From positions 13,511,765-13,575,764 of the forward strand of contig NC_091137.1 in NCBI RefSeq assembly GCF_041381155.1: a stretch of 64,000 bases of DNA, in the 5' to 3' direction. This document shows positions 12,601 to 26,200 of the stretch, in pieces. Both the position numbers and the translations under genes were made by a program. The notes under the pieces are model-generated. The model did no database searches. It was not told the origin of the DNA and worked only from the letters and a program-made list of their open reading frames with translations. Positions within the stretch are counted from its first letter, which is position 1, and the number at the start of each line of letters is the position of its first letter. Source of the DNA: Argopecten irradians. Taxonomy: Eukaryota; Mollusca; Bivalvia; Pectinida; Pectinidae.

Positions 12601-15600
12601 ATGTATAAGTGATCTCTCATCTACCTCCTTGATGATAATAAAACATAACAATTGAAGTTCATGGTATTAAACAACAAAAGTGGAATTAATTGTGAATTGA
12701 AATCAGAATAAGCTTAGCCTTTACAAAAGATCCGAAACTATTTTAAAGTTGTATCTGGATAAAAGATAATTGATCCAAGGTGCCCGTTTAATTTTCTTGA
12801 ATTTCGCCGCAATCAGAACAATAAATCTCGACCATATGATAGAGCTGGAGGTCTGCGAGTCGAGGTTTTTTGTTCACTAATTAGGCAGGACAATATTCTA
12901 TACCTCACGTACAATACCAATGTCCACTTATCTGTCCAGCTACGACACCTCTGGCCGTACAATGATAAGGAATAATTCGGCCAAATTGACCTGATAGAGA
13001 TAGCATCACCCGTCGTGTGTCCCCGGGTGGTTTAGGGTGTTGGACCTACTGGACCGGGTCACACACCGTGATTACCTCCCTTGATTGAACCCTTACAACG
13101 CTCAAATCTAATTATACATATTGTAAATTATATGTAACACGGCGGTGCTGAGCGGGACCTTTGATAGAACAATAAATGACTATTACATTGGAGTAAACAG
13201 AACTAGTTTTGTATAAGGTGCTATCGCTGTGTGTTAGTGGTGATTTATTAACTAAGGAAACAAGTTCTAATTCAATACTTTGGTTTGTTGCTGTTTAGCA
13301 CCACTTGCATCTGTTGCTTGAACATACAGACAGACGGACAGACGGACTGTGAATAAACATTTCCCATGAAAGCATTAGCTTTGCACATCTTTAATTGATT
13401 TTCTTACAAATGTTGTGGAATGATGTGATAATAGTTGATTTAGCTAGAGTTCCTTAAACCGCATCTCTAATTGTATTCTCCCATTTTATCAGAGGAAAAT
13501 GGGATTTCATTTAATAATATGTTCATTTTTCGTCCGTGATGGTACTCACAAGATTCTATGAATTGGATATCACTAATAAAAACATTTAAAAACTCATGTA
13601 GCACAGTTTATTATTTATAGTCACAAATACATAAATCAAACAATATGTACAACCAAAATAAGGTTCCGTTATAGATTAATTATATATATGAAGGTGTGTG
13701 TGCCGTAACTCTATAAATATGAAGTTCATATGACGGACAAATATGACACGGAAATAAGTACACCAAATACAAATTGATGACAAATAACAATTTCATTATT
13801 GCATGTCATCTTTATTTGTAGAGCATGTGTACTCGGACAATCTAGACATGCTAATGTTCTGCCAAAGTCATACCCTTGCTGGAAGTTTGGCGATATTATT
13901 TATTGGACAAACAAATGACACACATATTAGTATGAATTGTCTGTAAAAGTATCACAAACAAATGGGGTATTAAAATGTCATGGTGATACCTCGAGCTGAC
14001 CTTTATGTGTGACCTTGGGGGAACATTACCGATGACACTGACAGGTGAGCGGCCGCCATGTCATGTTCCAGGGGAAGTAACTCGTGTGTATCGGATATTT
14101 CATGCATTTTTTCCTCAATATATTTCCAATATTAGATGTATCTGTAAGTTTTCTTCGTAATGTAATCACGTGTTAAAACGGGATAAAAAGATGAAACTAC
14201 GTTTACATAATTAATGTTTATCATTTTTTCATAAATGAGCTTGAAAGTATTATTTGTAAGCATCTTCATAGTATCTGTGCATGTTAAAGTTTCATTGTTT
14301 ATATATCTTCCATGTTTTGATAGGAGGCGATTTTTCTAACGGGCATTACAAATAACATCATTCTTAATAGAACATTCTCCTTCTTTTTCTTTCTTTATAA
14401 AAATTAAATTTGTAATTTTGAATAAAGTCATACAAAACAGTGGATATGGTCAAGAGCTTTAAGGAATGCTGTAAGACAAAGTCGATAAATTTTACTAACT
14501 ACTCTTTAACAACAGTGAATGACATGCTAAAACGTGTTTATTTGTTTTAAACAATTAGTTTTAATTCATGTTATTCTCCTTATATCTAAAATTATGTCAC
14601 ACTAAATTCTGATGTCATTATGTACGGGTTATGTAATATAGGTTACTGGATCGGACGATATGTCTCCTAGTAAGATAAACCCCAAAAACAAGAGGCAGCA
14701 GGAGAGTTACATAGCACGGCGTGTTTTTTGTACAAAGTCAGATATCCGTGACTCTACCTTAGCGAACACCTTCCAATTTTAGCATACGGCTTTTCTAATA
14801 ATCTCTATCATTTGTGTTCAAATTGTCATCAAAAGATTTTCGAATGTTTTTTCATATTGTTAAAAGTAATTTTACTGCAAATATACTTGAAACTTTCTTA
14901 ACTCTTGATAATTCTTGATAATGCGTTTTAATCTAGCCTCTGATCTTTAGTTCAATGTTACAGCATTGTGACATCGGCACACTGAACAGTTTCGTCGATA
15001 CACGAGATGTCCACAAATCATGTCTCCAACTATATCTCAAAAAAATATTTTAACAATGCATTGTTCAGTCAAAATGTAAGCATATAATTATGACCAAAAC
15101 GGAAAAAGCATTGGAAGATTTTTTTTTTCAAAATTTGCTTTCCATAATACCAAACAGATTAATGGTTGAAATTAAAGTCTGCTGCAATTTTCCAAAATCA
15201 ACTCTATCAGTAAGATAACGGTGGTAACATAAATACATGAAATTATACAGACACGTTGAGAATTCTGCATCACATCACATTTATAATAATCATTAACTCG
15301 ACTGTAGGAAGGAACACAGACCACACATAACGTCACGGTTTGAATTTTTAGATACTTTCTTAAAAATAAATATCAAAATATGAATTCTGATAAGATTTCG
15401 TTGGCAATGAACATTGACATCTACACCATACGTCCCATCCGACCTTTGCCCTTTATCACCTTTGAACTGCTGCGTGTGACCCATAATTTTCCGGACACCC
15501 GCCATTATTCGTTAAGATTAATGAGGCAGTAAATTATCAATTAGCCATTCACAAAAGTCATAATTAATTCCATCTATTAATTCTGTAATTAAAACTAAAA

Positions 15601-18600
15601 CACACGAGCAGTTTTATAACGAGGCTATCTGCAGGTGTGACAAAAAATTTGATTGATGACACAAATTACCGTTTCTCATCAGTATGAGTGGCCATTTCTC
15701 CATCAGCCGGTTTTCCTCAGTCCAGACCAGATTTATTTTTATTTCATAGCACATCAACATGTAATGAATTACTCATGCTTTGGTTTTATTCTTCAGTGTT
15801 TGAAAGAATTCTTGTTTAATATAAGGAAAGGTGTGATATCATAAACCAAGTTTCATTTGTTTTTTTTTCATTTGCAAAATACGTGATATAGTCAGTACTG
15901 AACATTCCTTTTTCAGATGGATGCAATCGGCTATCGGCATGAGCTGATTTACGTTATATACTGTGGTAACTTACAGCTTACGATATATATTCATAAAAGA
16001 AATCCACTTTCTAAAATCATGTTTATTGGATCAAACATTGTAAATGTATATGGTACAAATAAAAGAGAGGTTTGAAATAAAGTATTCTAAGTCATGAGTT
16101 GTGAATTGAATACTTTTTAGTTTTGAATTTTGTACCCAATATCAGTTTTAAACGATAAAACAAAGTGAGTTTAGCTGTAGGATGAAGTTACTGTCTCGGT
16201 AAAAGTCCTTTCAACTATTGTCCAAAACTTAAATCAGAATTGATCAATCCCTAATTAAGGCCAAATTATGTTTAATTACTATAAAGAATATTGTCCTTCA
16301 ATATTTCTTAGATCGGTATCGTACACCGTGTATCCCTTGAGGACAGAATGATCTTATCGGCGATCTGATCTATACACAGACTAATGCGCTTACAACTCCC
16401 GGAAGGCAAACACGGTCATGCGCACAATATCTGTTTAAAAAACCATAAATTACCGTGAAATTATATCTTGAATTGTTAAAGATTTCCAATAAATTAATTA
16501 ATGTGATCTTTGATCTCTCCGAAACTTCAAACACACATGTGTACGATGTTGTTTAACCAGTTGTAAGGATTAAGTTACCAAATATATTGTTAGAAATATA
16601 TTTTTTTGGATAAAAATCGTATTTAATCCAAATGTCATATTTCGCCGTTTTTTTAAAAACATGGTTTACTTTCCATATAAAAGAGTAGAAGACTATAAAC
16701 TTTTAAGATAGTTCTTGTTATCAGCAATTAATTTGAGATACAACTATTTATATTGGTAGGCCAATAGAAATGTGATTTTTTGTAAATAAAAGGCAAATTA
16801 AAGTAACTTAAGCACACACAACTAGTATACCATTGTAGTTGGCATAAATAAGCAAACGATATGGTATAACAAGAAAGTACATGTAGTTTGGAAAACAGAA
16901 TTTTTCGCAAAACATTCGCGTGTCATTTTGTCAATGACATCAGGGATTAATAGATACATTAAAATTTCGGATGGCATCTAGAATACTGTATCTGTACCGA
17001 ACATATTACCATTAGGCTAATTATAGTTAATGAGACATGACGACAATACATGGGATTAGGAGAGTCCTGACGGTCGGGACAGTCCGAGTGGACACGGACT
17101 CTCCCCATCTCAGACGTCTAAAACTACCAGACGACAGCAGCGTGTGACATCACGTTGTCTACCAGACCTAATGGCCGTGCCATGATGTCCCTACCCTTTA
17201 CTATCTGATATACATCTTGTTTGTCCTATTGACAATTGTCTTCAGGTAGCTTCTGTAAACTGAATTTTTAATAGTAGAGATATATTTTTGAAAGAAAATG
17301 AAAAGATAAGATGGTACGTTTAAGGTCCCACTATCATGACTTATTGCAATTGTGCAGTTAAGTACACTTGATTCAGAAATGTGTCCAAGTCTTCCATTGA
17401 AAACAGAGAAAATCTTTGAAGAAGAAGTCCATATTACATTGAAATTTCTGCACTGTTTTGTGCAGAAGATCACATTCTTTTTTTCAGAAATTCCAAAGGG
17501 ACTGCAAAGGGCGTTGTCAGGTATATTTTCAGAAAACTAAGAAATAAGTAATGATGATAAATGAATAAATTATTGACAAAAGAAAAAATAGAAATATTCT
17601 TTTGTGTAAATGTAAAGACAAGACCATAGTTGTGCCTTGCTAGGTTTTGAGAAGCTAGATAAACAAAACACAAACACAAATATTTTAGGCACTTAACAAT
17701 AAAGAGCTACAAAATCCTACAATATAAAAAGATGCGAAATCTATTAAAAACAAAACTTTTCTCTAAGTTTGATCAATTGTATATTGATTTTGGATAACAA
17801 TATAATAACCTGTATGAATTCTAGGAACTTTTATGTTTACTTTCTTGTGTGTGTTATGTTCGTCTTGCTGTATAGTAGGGCTTAGAAGATCAAAATGACG
17901 TAGAAAAACACAACTATATAGGGCCAAACTAGAATTTCTTCTTAACGCTATAACAACCAAAACTATAGACCTATGTTACAGTCTAGACTTGATGTTTATT
18001 TAAAACAGAAACTTTATAAAAGCAAATATCTGGAATATATTTATTGAACAAGAAATATAACTTTACATTGTACAGAAGATAAACGACTTCAGTTTTGTAA
18101 CTGTGGTTGAGACAATCAGTTTATTGTATTGTTCCTAAGTGTTCGGGCACATTGGGGGAAATTGGGGCACGTTCCCTTCGTCCACTTGTTTGATATATTA
18201 TCTCCCTTCTACGAGGTTATCTATACTTTAAAAACTCCATTATTTCATCTAGTGTATATTGTTTTGACAGTATGACTATCATGTTAAACTGAAATCATTT
18301 TTTTTTAGGAAAAACCTCAACCATCCGCCCTGTCATGCTTAATGGCCATATAATCAGTAAATCCAATGGAACAAGTCCTTTCCGATTTCTTGATGGTTTT
18401 GGTAGGAATGATATGTCTCTTAATTCACATATGGACATCAGTAACACTTGTAAACAGCTGTGAAGAAAGCTAAGTCCACAGTTTCTATTCAAATAAAACG
18501 AAAATGAGAGGTGAACTGTTAAAAATGATTACATCAATGTAATGATATTTGTTCTATAGTAATCTTCTCATGTTTAGCAATGTCAATTGTTATGTTACGT

Positions 18601-21600
18601 TCGTAATACATTTGTTGTGTTTGATTGTTTAAGCAAATTCAAATCAAATATTAATGTTATATTGCAAAATTTAACAATATCGATATTGTAATAGGTTCAC
18701 TATTTTTACATGACGCTAAATATCAATTATTTCAAACATGTTCAAAACAGGTTTTTTTCATTAACTCTGATATCAGATTTGTAACTTTGCAATAAGGTGG
18801 GCACTAAATTTATATCACATTTAATTCACTATTTGAACAAATATCATTTTCTTGGAGAACGATATCAGTAAAATCTTTGAATGAATATTTAAAGAAAAAA
18901 CTTTGTTGATTTAATAACTTAAGTTCCTGCCATTGTCTACCTACTATCGATAGGGTAAACATATAGGCAGTATTATCTCTGTTATAGCTACTTGGTTGTT
19001 TTGTTAGAATGTACCTCAATCGTTGTTGTGTGTTTACACAACACGAGTAGCAATTCTCTATAACAACAGCCATTTTACTGAGTAAATACCTCAAACTGTA
19101 AACCATGTATAAATATCTTGTGATAGGATTTTTAAATTTTCGTGAAAATTGTGAACAATAATGAACCTAAAAACATTTTATTGTGTTATACAACAGTTGG
19201 ATTGTGTTGGATTAATAGTAGTGCTATTTTTGTAGCCAAAGATATCAGGACATATTTTCATTTATAATGATGAAGATAGTTTATGATAATACAATTGAAA
19301 TGAAATAAGTATTGAGTTAGCGAAGTAAAACGAGTTTTTAAATCAACACTTTAAGATTAATGATCTACACAAGTATTCATAAAGAAGAGCTTAAGACTAG
19401 ATACTGTACTAGTGATACACTTAATTAGATGTCTACGATTCACAGCAATATGTGCCCGGCTAATCCCTACCCCCGGGACATGGATCCTTACCGATAGATA
19501 ATAATGTGTTTAGATATGATCTTACTAATTAGCTTACTGACGATAGCATCTTAATCTTAATTTATTGTCAACACTGATTGGGGAACTTTCCTTTTGATTT
19601 CGCCGGCTTTGCTTTAGAGGCACACTGTGAAGGTACAGAAACAGGTTGGACCACAACTCCGTACACCTTACTACAGAAGATTTATTGACTTTCTTTGTTT
19701 CACCTAGAACGTAATCGATACACAGCGCACGGCAAATTGGCATACTTTAATGGATGTTGTTATTAAAAAAATAACTACACTTTAGTTTAGCTTTTGGAAA
19801 GTATTGTGAAAAAGAAAAGGGAAAAGAAAGAAAAAACGTCTAGATAAAGTTTTATCAACATTCCTAGGAAACTTCTTAAATTAAAAATTCTCTATAGAAA
19901 AGCATGACAAAAGGCAACGTTGAGGAAACTGGCCGTGGCTCTACTATTACATATTGGCTTTAGCAGTCATAACAGCAGACAATATAGCAGATAGAAGATA
20001 ACATTTTGATTTTTAACGTTAGGTCCGTAGATTTTTCGTTCTTAACTACATGAATGCGGGTGCCCCTATACTCAGTAATCTATAATATGATACCAACATG
20101 ACAGGACATGCTATGTACCCAGTGATTTCCATATCACCACCACGTCTGACCAAAATTTCGGTCATTTATGGAAACACTTTTTCTCCTGAAGTATATAGTC
20201 TTATTGCCCTATGTACCTCCGTTAAACGATATTTTGAATATGCATGATGGTTGGAGTTTCTGTACTGAACTTTCTCTGGAGGGTCGTCGTTCTTGTTAGA
20301 CTTTGCAATTTGTATATTAACCTTTGTTTACTCTAATTTAGAGATATTTTCTGTCCGACAATAGAATTTTGAAAAAAAAAATGAAAATTTTAAACCCCAA
20401 AATTTATGCAATGTTTGCATTATTTCAGCTTTATTAATGGCATAATTTGTGATGTAAAACATTAGTTATTCTGCAATATTTATCGCCAAACTGCTAGTGT
20501 GTTAGTCGCTTAATCAAAGGTATGTCAACTCTTCAAATCATCTCTCCCAACACAGTATGTTCCGGTGTTTCTGTCATATTTATGAGAATTTTGCCTATCA
20601 TCATATGAGAATCTTGCCTGTATGCTTTCATGTACGTTTATCGAGCTAACATTATTTCTTGTATCATAAATTGTAAATCCCAATTACAAAACATCATTTT
20701 ATGTTTGTAAGAAAAATGCTTTACAGAATAGTCTTATTCACAATCTATATGCCTGAAAAACGGAGGTAACGAATAAGTCATAAACAGATAATTCTCGTAG
20801 TGTATATAATGTATGTGTAAATGTTTAGGCTACGCATATCTGTTTCATTTTCCTGAAAGATCTAGCATGTTTTTTTACTTAATTTTTTATTCGTCTGAGA
20901 TAATTTTGTTAATGGACGGTACGCTGTCCTAAAAGAGTGACACAGATGACATTAATTGAGTGCCGTTAGGTCAACGGCCATATTGTGAGCAAAATAACGA
21001 CATTCAGTACAAGTGGGTTCCTTCGTGTATTTTTGTGTTGAATTTGTGTCTTCTGCAAACATATTTTATCATATTCCCTTTGTTGCTTTATGTAATGAAT
21101 TTTGCGTTTATACAAAATAAATGTATAAAGCAATAAATAAATTTATTTATTAGCACTTCTATAATCACAAATTTAAACCCATAACAAATACGGACTTCTC
21201 AGTAATATCGAATTACTTATAATGGAAGTAATCTTTACATGTGGTATAAACACAATTTAATGCTGATAACAGGGAGAGGGGTTGGGGGACGAAATAGGCC
21301 TGCGGAAAGTGAAAATTGAGCACAAATCATCAGCCATTCTCAATGTTTTTTTTAGAATAACAATGTTTTAATTTGAAAATGATGATTTACAACCTTACAA
21401 AGTTACGTGAGAGAGTTATTCATTAATGGTTACAGCCTTATCTGCATGGTATACTGCTGTGTAATGTCATTATACTCTTTGTAATAGTGTAGCTTGGTTT
21501 CTTTATCTATTCCACAACATTGAACGTGTTGTCTGTTTTAAAACAAATGAGCTACATAATGTAATCTGTCATATAGATATCACAAAATATTCTCGTTGTG

Positions 21601-22083
21601 AAGCGTTTCGAAAATGTTGTTTTCTATTTATAAAGTTAAATGATATTTTTGTCTCTTTTAAGTTGATTTTTAATGAAAATAATTATTGGACAGAAAAATA
21701 TGTCAAGAAATGTTAGCAGTGGTTACATCCCCCATATGTGTTATCTGTGAAACCTTTGCACACTTGTAGTCGGAGGCAGAAATAAATATATGTCTGAGGT
21801 AATCGATTATGCTTACATTGCTTACATGTAGCATTGGGTATTGGAAATCAAAAGTAGTTGATGATTTTTTATGTTTTGTTTGATAAATACTTGTATAAAT
21901 AATCACCATGCCTTTTTTTGCATGTGAACATGTCACCTATAATTTGGCAGAAAAAATTGTATTTAAAACATTAAAACAATTCTTTATTGCCTCAACCACA
22001 TATATAACATACATATTTAAACAGATGATCTTTATGAAAACATGCCTCTTAATATAATAATATAGGTAAATAATTATAAGATT
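9698..22083. other. Long gene-poor stretch upstream of Evx
   Basis: About 12.4 kb without a convincing exon, RNA gene or mobile element. Open frames are short and featureless. A GC-rich island near 17040-17170 contains a 9-bp stem (GGAGAGTCC at 17059-17067 with GGACTCTCC at 17096-17104). Long non-coding flanks are common at developmental homeobox genes, so regulatory elements may lie here, but none can be identified from one sequence. Confidence 0.6.
9700..10190 (-). promoter_or_regulatory. Candidate Evx promoter region with CCAAT and GC boxes
   Basis: Directly upstream of the Evx start are two minus-strand CCAAT boxes (10120-10124 and 10174-10178, both read as ATTGG on plus), a CACCC/GC-type box next to the second (GGGGCGTGGCC, 10162-10172) and a second GC-rich stretch at 10079-10094. 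The setting is locally GC-rich in very AT-rich DNA. No convincing TATA box was found; the start of transcription is unknown. Confidence 0.45.
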
Positions 22084-23270
22084 TCATTCAAAAATGAGTT
22101 CGATACTTTCCCATTGCTGTCGGATCTTATTTGCTGCACTTTGAGTTAGCATATAGGTCGAATATTGATCAATATTTCTATAATTTCTTATAAATGTCTT
22201 ACATTCGTTCCAATTCTGAACGTTACCATACTGTCGCATCAAAGATATATATTTTTTTTAAGGAGTATACATACATTTATACCTGTCGATTGAACATCAA
22301 ACATGCCAAATAGGACAGTAACAGGATTTCTGTCTAATACAACATTGTATTTAAGTTGTACTGAATTTATAAGACTTGTCAAGAGTGACTGACTATGTGG
22401 ACAATCCAAGAAAAGGTGCAATATTGTTTCAGATGCTCCACTACAAAAACTACATTCTTGATGTTCCAATAATTTTCGTTTTAAAAGCATAGAGTTCGTG
22501 AAAAAAAATCTATGAGTTATTCCATATTGTAAACTTTGTAACTTTGAGTCTTTTGTCTCATGAAATGGAAGAGCGTGTATGCTATCCCATTGATCTTGAT
22601 TAAGGTTAATATTTAAAATAGTATGCCACTTCTCGTATGTTTGTTGGGGATAGACAATCACTGTGGACAATAATTTACGATAGAAATATCTAGACGGTTT
22701 TTTTTCAAATTTTTCAGTTGTTCTAAATTATTTTGTAAGACATAAACAATATTTTCCCCGTAATTCCTAATCATTGCTCTCCAGCCCCTAGGCATTGCAC
22801 TAATAAGACATAACATTCCCATCTTCATCCATTAGGTCATTAACATAGAAAATGCCTTCATTACATAGATTTAAAAAAGATAGTTTGTCTATTTATTTCA
22901 ATTTCTTTATTGAACCATAGGGGCTGAGAGAGAACAACTTCTGGGGCTGCTGGGAGGATCTCGTAAAGATCTCCCCAAATAGACATAATATCCTTCCAAA
23001 ACTTTCCAAACCTATACCTTTCTACAACTTCTTGTAGTCCACATTTTGTTAAGCTCCATATTTTATTTCCTCCAATTTTCTTTGTCATCAATTAATAACT
23101 TTTTCCAATCTGCATGATTATTTTGGTCTAAGCACTTCTTTATCCAAGTGAGTTTTAAAGATTTACTATAGGGAAAAAAATCTGGCACTTTTAAACAATT
23201 AGTTTTTGGTGTAAGTGTTTTTAATGTTTGTCTCGTTATTTTGGCAATAACATATCAGGTAGCAGCACGA
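22084..23270 (-). mobile_element. 5'-truncated L1-like non-LTR retrotransposon fragment (ORF2 C-terminus), frame-broken
   Basis: Minus-strand frames give the tail of a non-LTR reverse transcriptase protein. In order: a segment with SLKLTWIKKCLDQNNHADWK; SQPLWFNKEIEINRQTIFFKS (split here only by description); then WDSIHALPFHETKD and a zf-RVT type zinc knuckle, CSFCSGASETILHLFLDC (C-x2-C-x8-H-x4-C); and a final segment ending RQQWESIELIFE before TGA at 22086-22084. At least two frame changes are needed, near 23060 and at the T-run near 22252-22260, so it is a dead copy. Apurinic endonuclease and RT catalytic parts are absent. The L1/Tx1-like clade is inferred from residue patterns; the exact 5' and 3' limits are uncertain. 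Confidence 0.8.
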
Positions 23271-26200
23271 TTTAAATACTGTTTTCATTAGGTAGATTCG
23301 TATTCGGAAACCTTGACCAGCGAATTCGATGTTTTGTAGACATTTTTGCTGTCTTTTTATTTTATGGAATATATTTTACGTGTTTTTATCTCTCAAACGT
23401 ACAAATGTCGGTCCAGTAGAACACTCCCTCCCGATAGGCGGATAACCTCTACCAGGATTGATCCCCTGTTTTGACTTCTGAATGATGAAGATACGTTGTA
23501 TCATCTGCCGATTGTCTCTTCAGCTAAATGTAGTGATATTACGTGACGATCATTGTAGTGGTGAGTTGTAAATCTTTGCGAGATAAACAAAACACAATAA
23601 AACAGTAGGATGTTGAAAAGGGCATCGCACACTTAATGTGACAAACAGCATGTATACGTGACGGCCTGCTGATGCTTGTTACCTGAGACAGGTGTTAATT
23701 ATGAAAACGTTAGAGCATCGCATGTATGACTGAGCACGTGACATTTATAGACCTGTACTTTTGCGTGATTTCTTCATTAAGTTATATAACAGATCCGTAT
23801 TTAAAACAATTCACAACTACATAGGTGGTATAAGCTGCTTTCCGGAAACAAATTACATCACTCCGACTCCAGACTTTATAACAATTAAAGTCATACGCTA
23901 ATTGCTAATTATCTAATTACCATTATTATATATGCAAGGTGATTCAGGACGATGGATGGTAACTATTTTAAAGCAATCCTAGGTTATACTGTACACCAGT
24001 TCAGCTGTCAGTCAAAGGTCTCTAGACATACACATATAGGAATAAAGACGGATCAGATATTTATAGCATTAGATCAATTATATTAATGCATTTCTAACAA
24101 CATTATCCAGAAAGAAGAAGTGTCATCATTAACAAAGTATTCTCTTTTTTTTTTAATTTGTAAATGGTTTCACTCAGAATATACTATTTTTGGAGCTCTC
24201 CGAAATTTTGACGCCATTTGCAATTAAACGTATTTACATAATGCTTTAATAAAACAGCAGACAATAACTCACCAGACGATTCGACCCGAAAGCAATAACG
24301 AGGCACTAAATGACAACATCAACGACACGTCAAACTATACAACATTAAAACGAGTTTGACAGCACCTAAGATAAACTAAGCCCGATGCATGTTGTAATAT
24401 GGAACGCTGTCCCGAGCGCGAAACATCGCCGTTTTGACAATGACTTCAGTGGAATTTATATTGAAGTATACACGTAAAACATCGTCTCTATGACTGCAGT
24501 GTATTTTATACCATTCTAGAGACGTCAACTGTTATGGAAAGTAACTATCATAAAAAAATCCCCTATGACGAACTTGTAAGCTTGAAACATTAAAACTGAC
24601 AAAATGATACATGCATCTGACGAAGGTTAATTTGTTTTATTATCCATGTATTCCATTTTTTAGTATAGCCAATTTCCGATGAATTCAAATTGTCAGTAAA
24701 TCGAAAAACAATGTTATAGTAACGGCGATTTCTGATGGGTAGTGATGCTTGTGGTGGTAATTTCAAACGGAGATAATTTCATGAATATTTGTCATTGTGA
24801 TGTCGGTATGAAATATCGGATGAAACTGACAAACGCATCCCCCAATCTGAATATAGGGTACTGTTACATTGATTACATTTGTACCAGCACTGTCTGCCTG
24901 TGTACATGTGTCTTTGTTTTAATAATGAAATATTGATAAAACCTACTGAAGTGAAGAAAAAATTATCAAACGCATACAGGTGCGCACAAGTAAGACCACA
25001 CCGTCAATTCTACTGTGATACACGACAAATCTGAAAGTGTAGGTCAGTCGACTCTATTAGTACCGCTGTGGAATGTAATTGGTACGTGAATTAATAGTTA
25101 GGGGTCCTAAAGAGGACTTCTGTGATTACAACCAACGACCCCGCGTGGTGAACTCTTTTGTTTTGTTATACACAAAAATATTACCCATGTCGTCTGCTTA
25201 CTAGAGTATGAATACCGGACAGCTAGGAAATGTAAAGGTGCAAACTGTTCTAATTATAGAAAACAAAACAATGAAAACAACCAAAATCAGTTAGCTCATT
25301 CATTTCAATCCCTTTTCAAGATATCACGTGAAAGAATATTTATAAAAATGAATATTTGTCGTTAATCAAGCGTGCAAAAGGAATGACAGAAAATAGGAGC
25401 AAGTAGCTAGAATGTTAGGTAATGGGGTCAACTTAGAACGGTTATCGTTACACCTGTACTCTCTACTAACGCGGGAATTAATGATAATGTAAAAAAGACA
25501 TCTTATAGTCATACACAAAAGAAACTATACAGGTCCTGTTTTATGACTAGGGAGATTTATCACACATTTAAATTAACATTTAAATAATATTTACCAAAAC
25601 TGTGTTGTGTTTTCTTTAAAATAAACACACATACGAATAAAATGCAAAATATCCTTCCAGGATTTAAATAGACGTTCACATATATATCAAAGTTAATACG
25701 AATAATGAAGCCATAACTTCGCGTTATACTTTCTTCAGTAATCTATTGAAAACCACAAATTTTGATGAATTTGTCAATCTGTGAAATTCATTCGAAAACA
25801 CAGAGAAACATGTATAATGCTTTATAAACATTACTAACATCATACAATGTAAAAGTTATGTAAATAATCTTGTGTTCAATGTCTTTTTGTGTGTTGAGGT
25901 GAAAACATACCAAAGAAGTAACTTTATAATTACTTATAACACTGTATTTACTTCTGTTAGCAGACCATTGTTTGGTTTCTTACTTTAAATGTGTGTAATA
26001 CCTTACTGCAGACGTCAATATCATTACGTCTGGCAGTACTGCCAACATTCATTTTGAGCCCTTACTTAACTTTGTAGAAATATAATTCTCAAAATGTTGA
26101 TAATGTTTGGTAGGGAATGATATATCAAAAGTTTTTTTGGATTCGTCACTACTGAAATTAAAATTACGGTACATATATAAGTTTTGCTATGAATAATTAA

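Noticed and set aside
17040-17170. GC-rich hairpin as a microRNA or structured RNA
   Set aside because: The 9-bp stem with a 28-nt loop is too short for a pre-miRNA and nothing else supports it.
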